From NCBI RefSeq assembly GCF_026011715.1, contig NZ_BRVM01000021.1, forward strand, positions 1 to 61,920: a stretch of 61,920 bases of DNA, written 5' to 3'. The notes below the pieces were generated by a model, which did not search any database, was not told the DNA's origin, and worked only from the letters and a program-made list of their open reading frames with translations. Within the stretch, counting starts at the first letter, position 1. Every line of letters starts with the position of its first letter. Positions 43,695 to 52,941 of the stretch are shown piece by piece. The DNA comes from Cytobacillus sp. NCCP-133. GTDB taxonomy: Bacteria; Bacillota; Bacilli; Bacillales; Cytobacillaceae. The position numbers and the translations under genes are program-made.

Positions 43695-44808
43695 TTAGTC
43701 TTGGGACAAACTTAATTTTGAGCGAAGGTATGCATTAATAAAGAGATCCAGGTCGCCGTCCATGACTCCCTGGACGTTTCCGGCTTCCGTGTTGGTGCGG
43801 TGGTCTTTTACCATGGAATAGGGATGAAAGACGTAAGAGCGGATTTGGCTTCCCCAGCCGATGTCTTTTTGTTCGCCGCGGATTTCAGCGAGTTCTGCTT
43901 CCTGCTCTTCAATTTTCTTTTGGTAGAGCTTTGCTTTGAGCATTTTCATGGCTTGTTCGCGGTTTTTAATTTGAGAACGTTCTGTCTGGCAGGATACTAC
44001 CACTCCAGTTGGAATATGGGTAATGCGGACAGCCGAGTCAGTCGTATTGATGTGCTGGCCGCCTGCACCGCTTGCACGGTAGGTATCCACTTTCAAGTCT
44101 TCCGTACGGATATCAATTTCAATTTCGTTGTTAAATTCAGGCATAACCTCACAGGAAACGAATGAAGTATGGCGGCGGCCTGATGAATCAAACGGCGAGA
44201 TTCGGACAAGACGATGTACGCCTTTCTCCGCTTTCAAATAACCATATGCATTATGGCCCTTAATGCCGAGTGTAACACTCTTGATTCCTGCTTCATCTCC
44301 CGGCAGATAATCCAGCGTTTCCACTTTGAAGCCTTTTTTCTCTGCCCAGCGTGTATACATGCGCAGAAGCATTGAGCCCCAATCCTGTGATTCGGTTCCG
44401 CCTGCACCTGGATGCAGTTCTAGAATGGCGTTGTTTTTATCGTGCTCCTCGCTTAGGAGCAGCTGCAGTTCGAAGTCTTTCAGGTGCCTTATCAACTCTT
44501 TGAGCTCACCCTCAAGCTCATTCTGCAGATCTTCATCGCTTTCTTCTTTTACAAGTTCATACGTCAATTCCAGGTTTTCGAACGTTTCATTTAAATCATT
44601 AAATTCATTTACCTGATCCTTCAGGGCATTTGATTCGTTGATGATACCTTGTGCCGCCTGCTGGTCATCCCAAAATCCCGGCTGCAGCATGACATCGTCA
44701 AGCTCTGCGATGCGCGCCTCTTTGTTTTCTAAGTCAAAGAGACCCCCTAAAGTCCGCTAATATCTTAGCTGTTTTTTCCAGTTCATTGCGAATATCTGCT
44801 AATTCCAT
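43695..44808 (-). CDS. prfB: Peptide chain release factor 2, with programmed +1 frameshift
   Basis: RF2 of 370 residues recognising UGA and UAA. It is read from ATG 44808 for 24 codons to CTT, then an in-frame TGA (44734-44736) is bypassed by a +1 shift (second part 44735-43695). The upstream AGGGGG acts as the internal Shine-Dalgarno and the slip site is CTT TGA C, the classic autoregulatory arrangement. The SPF codon-recognition motif ([12 protein letters not shown]) and the catalytic GGQ ([10 protein letters not shown]) are present. RF2 limits its own synthesis, as the shift occurs when RF2 is scarce. GGTGAC precedes the start. Confidence 0.95.
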
Positions 44809-45053
44809 TCCAGTCACCTCAAAAATTATTTTTGCCTATTATCGCTTGTTTCTCTCTGAAGGGCATATTTCATTCGAATACCGTTCAGAGGAGTTGGGCA
44901 TCGTTTGTTTCTAAAATAATGTTCCCAAAATCCAAATATTGTGGGCGCAGCCTCCACTTATTCTCTATGAAGAACACCTGAGTTCTTAGGTGCCCGCCCG
45001 ATTCCCCTGCCCTCTGCATAACGCGGAGCCCTCACCTTTTTTACAAAGAGAGA
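44809..45053. other. Gap between secA and prfB
   Basis: About 245 bp of non-coding DNA, longer than a tight secA-prfB operon would have. It contains CTGAACG/CGTTCAG-like short repeats near 44860-44890 but nothing I can identify. Confidence 0.4.
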
Positions 45054-45076
45054 AGCCGGCAAAGCTGTTGCCGGCT
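45054..45076 (-). terminator. secA terminator
   Basis: AGCCGGCAA/TTGCCGGCT stem immediately after secA, followed on the minus strand by TCTCTCTTTG. Confidence 0.7.
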
Positions 45077-45083
45077 CGGTAGC

Positions 45084-47597
45084 TTATTTCTCTGCACCAC
45101 AGCAGTTTTTATATTTTTTGCCGCTGCCGCAGATGCAAGGGTCGTTGCGCCCGATGTCCATTTGCTTGACGACTGGCTTTTTCTTAACTTTTTCTCCGTC
45201 TTCCTTCGGATTGACAGCTTGGCCTTTGGCCACTTCCTGGCGCTCAAGGTTGCTGCGGATTTCTGCTTTCATGATATACTTGGCAATGTCTTCTTCAATC
45301 GCTGCAATCATGTTCTCAAACATGGCAAAGCCTTCTCCCTGGTACTCACGAAGCGGGTCTGTCTGGCCGTACGCACGAAGGTGGATACCCTGGCGAAGAT
45401 GGTCCATCGCGTCGATGTGGTCCATCCACTTGGAGTCAACAGCACGAAGCACGATCACTTTTTCGAATTCGCGCATTTGCTCAGGGCTAAGCATTTCCTC
45501 TTTTTCATTATAGCGTTCTTTGACCTTGGCAAAAATGGTTTCGACGATTTCTTCTGTATCCTTGCCACGGATATCGCCCGCTGTCAGGTCGCCTTCATTT
45601 AGAAGGTTTCCATTTACGTAGTCAATGATGCCTTGGAAGTTCCAGTTTTCCTCGTCTTCATGGCCCGGTGCATATGCTGAAACATTGCGTTCGATGCTGG
45701 TCATGATCATTTTTTCAACGATTTCTCTTAGGTTCTCAGACTCAAGAACTTCGTTGCGCTGTCCATACAGGATTTCACGTTGCTGGCGAAGAACATCATC
45801 GTAAGATAGAAGCTGTTTACGCGCATCAAAGTTGTTGCCCTCAACGCGTTTTTGCGCAGATTCAACCGCTCTTGAAACCATTTTACTTTGGATCGGCTGG
45901 GTGTCATCCATGCCCAGGCGCTCCATCATCGATTTCATGTTGTCAGAACCAAAGCGGCGCATCAGTTCATCTTCCATGGAAAGATAGAACTGAGTGACAC
46001 CCGGGTCTCCCTGACGGCCGGAACGTCCGCGGAGCTGGTTGTCGATCCGTCTGCTTTCGTGGCGCTCTGTTCCAATCACGCATAGACCGCCAACTTCCTT
46101 AACGCCTTCTCCCAGCTTGATGTCCGTACCGCGTCCTGCCATGTTTGTTGCGATTGTAACAGCACCCTGCTTACCGGCATCCAAGATGATTTCCGCTTCA
46201 CGGCCATGGTTCTTCGCGTTAAGAACGTTATGCGGAACCCCTTTTTTGCTTAGGTATTTAGAAATAATTTCAGATGTTTCGATTGCCACTGTACCGACAA
46301 GAACAGGCTGTCCATTTTTGTAGCGCTCGGCGATATCCTCTACAACAGCGCGGAACTTGCCGTCCATGGTTGCGTAGATTAAGTCCGGTCGGTCGTCACG
46401 GGCGATCGGGCGGTTTGTCGGAATGACAACCACGTTCATATTGTAAATATTGCGGAATTCCTCTTCTTCCGTTTTTGCTGTACCCGTCATACCGGCAAGC
46501 TTTTCATACATACGGAAGTAGTTCTGGAATGTAATCGTCGCAAGTGTCATGCTTTCGTTCTGAATTTCGAGGCCTTCTTTTGCTTCAATCGCCTGGTGAA
46601 GACCATCGCTGTAGCGGCGCCCCTTCATCAGACGGCCAGTAAATTGGTCAACGATGACGATTTCGCCGTCCTGAACGACGTAGTCAACGTCAAGATGCAT
46701 GCTGGATTGGGCTTTCAGGGCCTGTGTAATATGGTGGTTAAGCGCCACATGGGTGATGTCGAAAAGATTTTCGATCCCAAAAGCTTTTTCCGCTTTGGTC
46801 ATCCCTTCTTCTGTCAGCTGAACACCCTTAGTTTTCTCATCATACGTGTAGTCTTCATCTTTTTTCAGGCGGCTGACAAACGCATTTGCCTGGATATAAA
46901 GCTGAGTCGATTTTTGCGCAGATCCGGAAATGATCAGCGGTGTGCGCGCTTCGTCGATCAGAATGCTGTCAACTTCATCGATAACGGCATAATGAAGCGG
47001 ACGCTGAACCTTCTGCTCTTTGTAAAGAACCATGTTGTCGCGAAGATAGTCAAAGCCAAGCTCATTATTTGTGCTGTATGTGATGTCAGCCGCATAAGCC
47101 GCCTGCTTTTCTTCTTTGGAAAGTCCGTTTAAGTTAAGACCAACAGTCAGTCCAAGGAATTCATAAAGCTGACCCATTTCGGTGGCGTCACGGCTTGCAA
47201 GGTATTCGTTGACTGTTACAACGTGAACGCCTCTGCCCGTTAGTGCATTGAGGTAAACCGGCATTGTGGCCGTCAGTGTTTTACCTTCACCGGTTTTCAT
47301 CTCGGAGATATTGCCTTCGTGAAGAGAGATCCCCCCCATTAGCTGAACCGGGTAAGGGTATAGGCCAAGAACACGCTTTGCTGCTTCGCGGACAACCGCA
47401 AAGGCTTCAATCAGCATGTCGTCGACGGATTCTCCCTTTTGGCAGCGAGCCTTGAATTCCTCTGTTTTCGCGCGCAGCTGCTCGTCCGATAATTTTTCGG
47501 TATCAGATGCCAGCGCATCGATTTGTTCTGCCATTTTGGTGAGACGTTTTAATTCGCGTTTATTTTGATCAAACACTTTATTTAAAATCCCAAGCAT
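45084..47597 (-). CDS. secA: Preprotein translocase ATPase SecA
   Basis: An 837-residue SecA that drives Sec-dependent export. Walker A is MKTGEGKTL (about residue 100), DEAD-like [17 protein letters not shown] (about 205-221), and [15 protein letters not shown] marks the second nucleotide-binding fold. The C-terminal zinc finger [15 protein letters not shown] binds SecB or membranes. The start ATG 47597 ([19 protein letters not shown]) has AAAGGAG upstream; the 26 extra codons of the longer frame come from repeat DNA. Confidence 0.97.
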   Translation of the reverse strand: MLGILNKVFDQNKRELKRLTKMAEQIDALASDTEKLSDEQLRAKTEEFKARCQKGESVDDMLIEAFAVVREAAKRVLGLYPYPVQLMGGISLHEGNISEMKTGEGKTLTATMPVYLNALTGRGVHVVTVNEYLASRDATEMGQLYEFLGLTVGLNLNGLSKEEKQAAYAADITYSTNNELGFDYLRDNMVLYKEQKVQRPLHYAVIDEVDSILIDEARTPLIISGSAQKSTQLYIQANAFVSRLKKDEDYTYDEKTKGVQLTEEGMTKAEKAFGIENLFDITHVALNHHITQALKAQSSMHLDVDYVVQDGEIVIVDQFTGRLMKGRRYSDGLHQAIEAKEGLEIQNESMTLATITFQNYFRMYEKLAGMTGTAKTEEEEFRNIYNMNVVVIPTNRPIARDDRPDLIYATMDGKFRAVVEDIAERYKNGQPVLVGTVAIETSEIISKYLSKKGVPHNVLNAKNHGREAEIILDAGKQGAVTIATNMAGRGTDIKLGEGVKEVGGLCVIGTERHESRRIDNQLRGRSGRQGDPGVTQFYLSMEDELMRRFGSDNMKSMMERLGMDDTQPIQSKMVSRAVESAQKRVEGNNFDARKQLLSYDDVLRQQREILYGQRNEVLESENLREIVEKMIMTSIERNVSAYAPGHEDEENWNFQGIIDYVNGNLLNEGDLTAGDIRGKDTEEIVETIFAKVKERYNEKEEMLSPEQMREFEKVIVLRAVDSKWMDHIDAMDHLRQGIHLRAYGQTDPLREYQGEGFAMFENMIAAIEEDIAKYIMKAEIRSNLERQEVAKGQAVNPKEDGEKVKKKPVVKQMDIGRNDPCICGSGKKYKNCCGAEK

Positions 47598-48089
47598 TAA
47601 AAACGCTCCTTTATGTTGGATAATCAGAAAAGCGCAAGCGCCACGATAGGATGGAACGCAAACTAAAACCGCCACGTCCTCCCAAAAGCTACCGTTTTCG
47701 GTCGTGCGATGTATCGCTGCCGTAGCTTTCCTTGTCCTGTGGCAACGTCTGCATGACCCGCTTCCCCGAAAAAGCTATCGCTTTTCCTTCGTGCGATGCT
47801 AATTCAAGGAAGACTTCCTTGTCCTGCGGGCCACATGCATAAGATGGGCCCCGGAGGAAGGCGTATTTTGCCTTCAGCAGGGGAACGGTTTATGACCTCG
47901 AGTCCCTAGGCGCTGGAGCTAGACATGTCTAATATTAAAGTCAATTTTAGGCCTATACATCAATTGCATAGGTAGTAATTAAAAAAGATTCGCTTTTTGC
48001 CGGCGGAATCCTCCCATAAAAATTCAAATTATTTCTTATTAATATTACCACTTTGGGTAGGGGGTGACAACTTATGCCACACGCCGCGC
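47598..48089. other. Repeat-filled gap between the NERD gene and secA
   Basis: No gene is seen; most of the gap is dispersed repeat copy C. A possible secA promoter cannot be picked out with confidence. The A+T-rich end (47930-48090) contains no clear signal. Confidence 0.5.
47625..47935 (+). repeat. Dispersed repeat, long composite copy C
   Basis: Starts with AGAAAAGCGCAAGCGCC, like copy B, and ends with TTATGACCTCGAGTCCCTAGG and GGAGCTAGAC, like copy A. Inside, a roughly 80 bp unit occurs twice in tandem (about 47688-47765 and 47768-47845): each has AAAAGCTA.CG.TTT, TCGTGCGATG and TTCCTTGTCCTG. Confidence 0.8.
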
Positions 48090-49091
48090 TTATTCTAGGT
48101 TCTTAATTTGCTGGCAAGCAGGCGGCGGGAGATATACCCTGCCTTTTTTTGTGCCGGAATAAGGCAGCTGCATCGAGGTAAGAAGTTTTTTGGCTATATC
48201 TCCCGAAGGAAGGTTTAGAAAGCCGCAGATTTTCTGATTGGTTAAGGGAGCGTGATTGTTTAGGAGAAAAATGTCTTTGACGGCATGAAGGTGAGCTTCT
48301 TTATCTTTGGATTGGCATTTGAGGCAAAACCATGTTCCAAAGTGGCGCTTCATCGGTCTATGTGAACACGATTTGCAAATGACTCCTGTTTGAATATCGG
48401 CTGGCGGAATTCCGTAGTATTCCAGAATGTCAAACGAAAGTGGCGTATGTTCTTTTATTAGTGCACGAGAGATCTTCTTTAGATCCTTTAAAATGAAAAT
48501 CTCGTTCCTGTATGCAGATTTTACTTTTTCAATACTTTTGAGAAGGAATTGGACATGCTGGACTTTTTGCAGCATTTTGGCATAGCCGGGAGCGGCTTTG
48601 AGGATCGTGGAAGGTTTGCTGATGATGACGAGAAACTCAATCGGAATGGCAGCATTGCGCTTTTGGAGCCATTTTTTCAGCTCAGCACATTGCTGGGCTG
48701 CCTGTTCAATCGGATTGGGATATCCTTTGACTTCTCCCTTGCTATTCGTTTGGATTAATTGATTAAAATCCGGGTCGAAATATAAGGTTCCGCTGTAGTT
48801 TTTCACTTCTAAAATTAAGGCGAAATTGGAGTTGAGGAGCAGCGTGTCAATTTGGAAAAAATGTTTGTCGTTTGAGAGGCGAAGATCGTGGAGGATTATG
48901 TACTCTTTTACTGGCAGTTTCCTTAAATGGAAGTCAACTGCTTGTTCTCCTTTGTAGCCAGCTAATCGTCTGGTTTGATCTGACTCAATATCTGGTCGCT
49001 TCGGGTGGTTTTTCGAGATTCGTTTTAGCAGGGCATGATTTTTTTGAATCCTTATAGGTAAAAATCGGTCTTTTTCAATCAAATACAGCAC
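48090..49091 (-). CDS. NERD domain protein with C-terminal zinc-finger-like segment
   Basis: A 333-residue protein. The nuclease-related domain (about 40-160) has GYKGEQAVDFHLRKL, IDTLLLNSNFALILEVKNYSG (the D...ExK nuclease core) and SNDKHFF. A four-cysteine segment (CKSCSHRPMKRHFGTWFCLKC, split here as CKSCS near 230 and CLKCQ near 250) follows, then a wHTH-like tail. NERD proteins are presumed DNA-processing or defence-related; none of the function is proven. It stands alone in the gap next to secA. Confidence 0.82.
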   Translation of the reverse strand: MLYLIEKDRFLPIRIQKNHALLKRISKNHPKRPDIESDQTRRLAGYKGEQAVDFHLRKLPVKEYIILHDLRLSNDKHFFQIDTLLLNSNFALILEVKNYSGTLYFDPDFNQLIQTNSKGEVKGYPNPIEQAAQQCAELKKWLQKRNAAIPIEFLVIISKPSTILKAAPGYAKMLQKVQHVQFLLKSIEKVKSAYRNEIFILKDLKKISRALIKEHTPLSFDILEYYGIPPADIQTGVICKSCSHRPMKRHFGTWFCLKCQSKDKEAHLHAVKDIFLLNNHAPLTNQKICGFLNLPSGDIAKKLLTSMQLPYSGTKKGRVYLPPPACQQIKNLE

Positions 49092-49199
49092 TCCTTATTG
49101 TAATTTGAAAATAAAATTCTCTTTCTGCACCCAATATTCCTGCCAGATCGATTCTTTTTTCCACTCCGAAATCATTTATTTGGTCTCCTTGCTGGGATT

Positions 49200-49319
49200 A
49201 TCGGTCAAATTTTTATTTTATCGGTTAGTTTTTCGTTTTATCGGTCAGTTTTCATTTTTATCGGTCAGTTTTTCGTTTTATCGGTCAGTTTTTCCATATA
49301 TCGGTCACTTCGCGTCCTA
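49200..49319. repeat. 20-bp periodic array, core ATCGGTCA
   Basis: Six units start exactly at 49200, 49220, 49240, 49260, 49280 and 49300; five cores read ATCGGTCA and one ATCGGTTA. The last unit runs into TTCGCGTCCTAGCAAC, shared with the next array. A period of 20 excludes a protein-coding repeat. Confidence 0.92.
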
Positions 49320-49351
49320 GCAACATTCCAGCATAATCAATATGAAAATAA

Positions 49352-49379
49352 GAAAAACGGAGGGCCTGCGCCATCCGCT
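49352..49379 (-). terminator. Terminator of the SEC-C gene
   Basis: Imperfect ACGGAGGGC/GCCATCCGCT stem followed on the minus strand by TTTTTCTT. Confidence 0.65.
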
Positions 49380-49383
49380 TAAA

Positions 49384-50442
49384 TTAAGAATTCGATGATT
49401 CAATTAAATTGCGAATTGTATCTTCTACTTCATTATAGATTTCACCATAGTATATTGATACGCGGCTTGCATTGATGCCGTACTTTTCGCCGACTTCCTT
49501 CTGCGTTAACATTTCGTTTGTATCAGCGATTGTAGTAACAAGATAGCGAAGACCCGCCACATAATTGTCTGGCTTTTTCACCTGTTTGCCTGTTTTCTCA
49601 ATGTAATCCATCCAGAGGGAAACTCCCATGCCGATGATCCATGGCTCTTCGCCTGCCGCAATCATGTCGTCTCTGAAAATTTCAGCCACCTGCTCAGCAC
49701 CCTTGCTCGGCCAATCGAAGTTGTCGATGGATGACGCTACGGCCAATTTTGGTGTTTCGTGCATCAGATCTACGAAATATTCTGCCAGGTATTCTTCCGG
49801 GTCATCATAGCCTGTTTCTTCGAAGGAATATTGAATATAGTCTTCGAATTGTGCAGCATTTTCTTTCGGCAGATCAAAAATAGCCGGGAATGCCAGGTAC
49901 TCTTCTCCATATGGGAGAAGGAGTGCAAATGCATAGTTCCCCTGTTCAAACCCATTCAAATCGTCAAAAAGGGAAACGTTATAAATCTTGCCTGTTAAGG
50001 TATCCTTAATGACAGCTTGATCTTCTGTCACTTCGGTCAATACGCCAGCCACTGCCTTGCCTTCCGTCCAGGATTGCAAGATCCTTTTTAAGCGCGGGCG
50101 CGTAATGTAAGGTAATTTCTCTTGCATATAATCGTGCATAACTGAGACTTCTTCCTCTAATGTGCCGAAAAGAATATACCAGAAAGAGTGAACAAATTCA
50201 TAAAACTGTTTCTCTTCGCCCTCAGTATCCTCGAGTATATCAATAAGATCTGTAAAATCATCTCGTATATCATCCTCATAATGGGTTAGCGCAAATACCC
50301 TCGCTTCCTTTTGAAGCTCAATCACTTCATGGTTCAATACCTCTTTGATCGAAACGGCATCCTTCTTGCCGCAGCATTTCTTATACTTTTTTCCGCTGCC
50401 GCATGGGCATGGGTCGTTTCTGCTTATTTTTACTGTTGACAT
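49384..50442 (-). CDS. SEC-C motif protein with C-terminal HTH-like segment
   Basis: A 352-residue acidic protein. Residues about 8-25 form a SEC-C zinc motif ([17 protein letters not shown]), nearly the same as the tail of SecA. The middle is unassigned, and the C-terminus ([19 protein letters not shown], about 315-333) looks like a helix-turn-helix. The SEC-C motif in SecA binds SecB or phospholipids; stand-alone SEC-C proteins are of unknown function. Encoded 1.8 kb upstream of secA. GGAG precedes the ATG. Confidence 0.8.
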   Translation of the reverse strand: MSTVKISRNDPCPCGSGKKYKKCCGKKDAVSIKEVLNHEVIELQKEARVFALTHYEDDIRDDFTDLIDILEDTEGEEKQFYEFVHSFWYILFGTLEEEVSVMHDYMQEKLPYITRPRLKRILQSWTEGKAVAGVLTEVTEDQAVIKDTLTGKIYNVSLFDDLNGFEQGNYAFALLLPYGEEYLAFPAIFDLPKENAAQFEDYIQYSFEETGYDDPEEYLAEYFVDLMHETPKLAVASSIDNFDWPSKGAEQVAEIFRDDMIAAGEEPWIIGMGVSLWMDYIEKTGKQVKKPDNYVAGLRYLVTTIADTNEMLTQKEVGEKYGINASRVSIYYGEIYNEVEDTIRNLIESSNS

Positions 50443-50605
50443 TTCTAAAATCTCTCCTACAAAATTTGTTTAACTCTATTATCCTAACATTTATCAGCAA
50501 TTTAGGCATTATACAAACGATTGAAAGATTTAGGCAGACCGCATTAAGATACTGCTAGTTCATGTTTTTATTGAGAAAACTTATTTCGGTTACTACACCA
50601 TGTTT

Positions 50606-50767
50606 ATCGGTCAGATTTTTATTTTATCGGTCACTTTTTCATTTTTATCGGTTACTTTTTCAATATATCGGTCACTTTTTCATTTTTATCGGTTACTTTT
50701 TCAATATATCGGTCACTTTTTCGTTTTATCGGCCACTTTTTCAATATATCGGTCAGTTCGCGTCCTA
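50606..50767. repeat. 20-21-bp periodic array, core ATCGGTCA, second copy
   Basis: Eight units start at 50606, 50626, 50647, 50667, 50688, 50708, 50728 and 50748. Cores are ATCGGTCA, ATCGGTTA and once ATCGGCCA; alternate spacers repeat (CATTTTT, CAATAT). It ends with the same TTCGCGTCCTA tail as the array at 49200. Confidence 0.92.
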
Positions 50768-50796
50768 TCAGCTTTCCACAAAGCACATAGGAAAAA

Positions 50797-50828
50797 CAAA
50801 AAACGGAGAGCCTCCACTCTCCGCTTTT
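50797..50828 (-). terminator. DUF1028 operon terminator
   Basis: CGGAGAG/CTCTCCG stem flanked by AAAA and TTTT, followed on the minus strand by TTTTTTG. Confidence 0.85.
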
Positions 50829-50837
50829 CTGGAAATC

Positions 50838-51677
50838 TTAATGCTTTTTCATATAATCCAAAACATCCAGATCAATCTTTCCCGCTTCCTGCTCGCGGGC
50901 TTCGAAGTTTTCGGTGTGGATGTAGGCAGTCAGTGCTTTTAAAAGCTGTTCGCCCGCGTGGCCTGCTTCTAAATAGCCATGGCGAGTCAGTTCACGAACC
51001 AATTCTTCTTTTACCTCGCCTTCAATGGAAGCTATACGCTCTGCCTTTGAAGGAGCAAAATAAAGCTGCTGCAGACCAAAGATGCGGATCAGCTCTGTAA
51101 TCGGTTCCGGATGGTCATCGACGCGCAAATCGATGTAGCGGTCGTTGAATCCACCGTATCCGCCAGCCTCCTTGACCACCAGAAGTGCTGCCGATTGCTG
51201 GCCGCGGCTGTCACCGCCCGCTGCCTGGCCTGCATTCAATGCCGCCAGCAAACGTTCCGCGAGTGATCCTTCCGTGCTTATGAACGTCTGCCCCATTGCC
51301 TGAACCGTTTTCTCATCGACTAAAATATTCCCCTGTGCGGCAAAGTGAGGCCCCGTCATGCCGCCTGCCCAGTCGTAGCAGCCTTCCCCCGTGAAGGTTG
51401 CCGGATTCCCCATCCTATCCAGCAAACCGACCTGGCGAAGCTCTTTTTCAGGATCATCTTTTGTAATGATTTCAAGTGCCTCCTCCGCTGTTTTCCCCTC
51501 ATCCATCAGCTGAAGAGCACGCGGGCCATACGAAGTATTAGCATAAGACTGGGTCGCAACCGCTCCAACTCCCGCTTTGGCGAACGGCACCACAGCGCCA
51601 ACAGCTAAAAACTTCGACTGAACCGCAATTCCCCATTCTTTTTCTTTTGGATCGTATCCTATAATTGAAAATGTCAT
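50838..51677 (-). CDS. DUF1028 domain protein
   Basis: A 279-residue protein of the DUF1028 (Ntn-hydrolase-like) family: MTFSIIGYDPKEKEWGIAVQSKFLAVG at the start, ATQSYANTSYGPRALQLM (about 62-79), AQGNILV (about 135) and SAALLVVKEAGGYGG (about 175-189). Function is unknown. The gene follows the second chromate-transporter gene by only 13 bp and so belongs to the same transcript. A C-terminal extension (about 210-279) is less conserved. Confidence 0.85.
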   Translation of the reverse strand: MTFSIIGYDPKEKEWGIAVQSKFLAVGAVVPFAKAGVGAVATQSYANTSYGPRALQLMDEGKTAEEALEIITKDDPEKELRQVGLLDRMGNPATFTGEGCYDWAGGMTGPHFAAQGNILVDEKTVQAMGQTFISTEGSLAERLLAALNAGQAAGGDSRGQQSAALLVVKEAGGYGGFNDRYIDLRVDDHPEPITELIRIFGLQQLYFAPSKAERIASIEGEVKEELVRELTRHGYLEAGHAGEQLLKALTAYIHTENFEAREQEAGKIDLDVLDYMKKH

Positions 51678-51690
51678 TTATGAATCCTCC

Positions 51691-52221
51691 CTATGCTAAT
51701 ACAAGTCCCCCATAAACGAGCGCTCCGGCAATGACGTAAGCCGGATGCACTTTGAGCTTTTCCATGAGGAAAAAGCTCAGGATGCCAATGAACAATGTCT
51801 GCCAGATGCCGGCGCCTTCATAAGCCGAGAAAAAGAAATCATACGTCATGATGCCAAGCAGCACAGCGATAACCGGACGAATGTAAGTCGTCATCCGTTT
51901 GACGCGCGGCGATTCCTTATATTTCATCAGCAGCCCGAGCAAGGTGATCATCAGAATCAATGATGGCGCAACAGTAGCAAATACCCCAACGATTGCTCCA
52001 ATAACGCCTCCTTGCTGGTAGCCAATATAGCCGGCCATTTTCGTCGCAATCGGGCCGGGCAGCGCATTGCCCATCGCAAGCATTTCACTGAATTCAGTGG
52101 TTGTCAGCCATTCATAATGATCTACTACTTCATTTTCAACCAAAGGAATGGATGCCGGTCCCCCACCGTATCCAAGAATCCCCGGGATGAAAAATGCCAG
52201 AAAAATCTGTGCGTATATCAT
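51691..52221 (-). CDS. Chromate transporter, short-chain half (second gene)
   Basis: A 176-residue CHR-type membrane protein with about five helices. It begins IYAQIFLAFFIPGILGYGGGPASIPLVE and has ALPGPIATKMAGYIGYQQGG, the typical CHR motif. Half-length CHR proteins work as pairs. Its start overlaps the stop of the other half by 4 bp. The pair corresponds to the YwrA/YwrB type in B. subtilis. Confidence 0.88.
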   Translation of the reverse strand: MIYAQIFLAFFIPGILGYGGGPASIPLVENEVVDHYEWLTTTEFSEMLAMGNALPGPIATKMAGYIGYQQGGVIGAIVGVFATVAPSLILMITLLGLLMKYKESPRVKRMTTYIRPVIAVLLGIMTYDFFFSAYEGAGIWQTLFIGILSFFLMEKLKVHPAYVIAGALVYGGLVLA

Positions 52222-52793
52222 GCTGAACTCTTCTCCTTTTTCGCTTCACTTTTTTCAAGCTTATCCTTTTTCAGGAGAGCGGCCGCCAGCAAAGCAAAAA
52301 TGATGATGGCGGGATGAATATTTACAAATTCAAGAAGAACCAAGCTTGCCGCTATAAAAAGGAGTGTCCAGCCCCAGCCAAGTGAAGATTTTGTCGACTT
52401 TTTCACAAAGTCCCAAGTCAGCGTTGCCAGCATGACGGCTACAACCGGAACAACAGCCTTTGTCATGCCTGCCACCCATGGCTGGTCTTTGAATGTATTT
52501 AATGCCGTAAGAAGTATTATCATAAGGACAATGGTTGGAACCATCGTAGCAAAAAGTGCAATCACCATGCCAAGAATCCCGCCGACACGAAAGCCGATAT
52601 AGCCGGCCATTTTCGTCGCAATCGGGCCGGGCAGCGCATTGCCGAGGGCCAGCACATCGCCAAATTCATCTGTATCCATCCATTTATATTTATCGACAAC
52701 CTCTTTATGAACAAGCGGAATCGACGACGGCCCGCCGCCATAGCCCAAAATGCCCACTCTGAAAAAAGCCCAAAAGATGTCAAGCTGCTTCAT
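52218..52793 (-). CDS. Chromate transporter, short-chain half (first gene)
   Basis: A 191-residue CHR-type membrane protein. It has ILGYGGGPSSIPLVHKEVVDKYKW (about 15-38) and ALPGPIATKMAGYIGFRVGG. It ends in a Lys/Glu-rich tail. Together with the following gene it forms a heteromeric exporter of chromate, or possibly another oxyanion. It lies 148 bp downstream of the gamma-glutamyltransferase-like gene. Confidence 0.88.
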   Translation of the reverse strand: MKQLDIFWAFFRVGILGYGGGPSSIPLVHKEVVDKYKWMDTDEFGDVLALGNALPGPIATKMAGYIGFRVGGILGMVIALFATMVPTIVLMIILLTALNTFKDQPWVAGMTKAVVPVVAVMLATLTWDFVKKSTKSSLGWGWTLLFIAASLVLLEFVNIHPAIIIFALLAAALLKKDKLEKSEAKKEKSSA

Positions 52794-52941
52794 GATGCCA
52801 CCACCTCTTTTCGTTCTGTCTAAAGCCCTGCCTTCCTGTCCCGGAAAAGCAGGTGAAGGAGCGGCTTTTATCTGGTCCGCTCCCCATCATGGTTTATATA
52901 ATTATTTTACGCTTATATGCGCGCTGTTTCCTCGTTTTTTA

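Noticed and set aside
46000..47600. Internal in-frame longer start for secA (47675)
   Set aside because: The extension derives from dispersed repeat DNA and has no ribosome binding site, while ATG 47597 has AAAGGAG.
49200..50767. The arrays as CRISPR loci
   Set aside because: The conserved core is only 8-11 bp with 10-12 bp spacers, spacers partly repeat, and there are no cas genes.
50562..50942. Long reading frames across the arrays at 49105-49320 and 50562-51100
   Set aside because: They arise from the near-21-bp period, lack ribosome binding sites, and units of 20 bp break any fixed frame.
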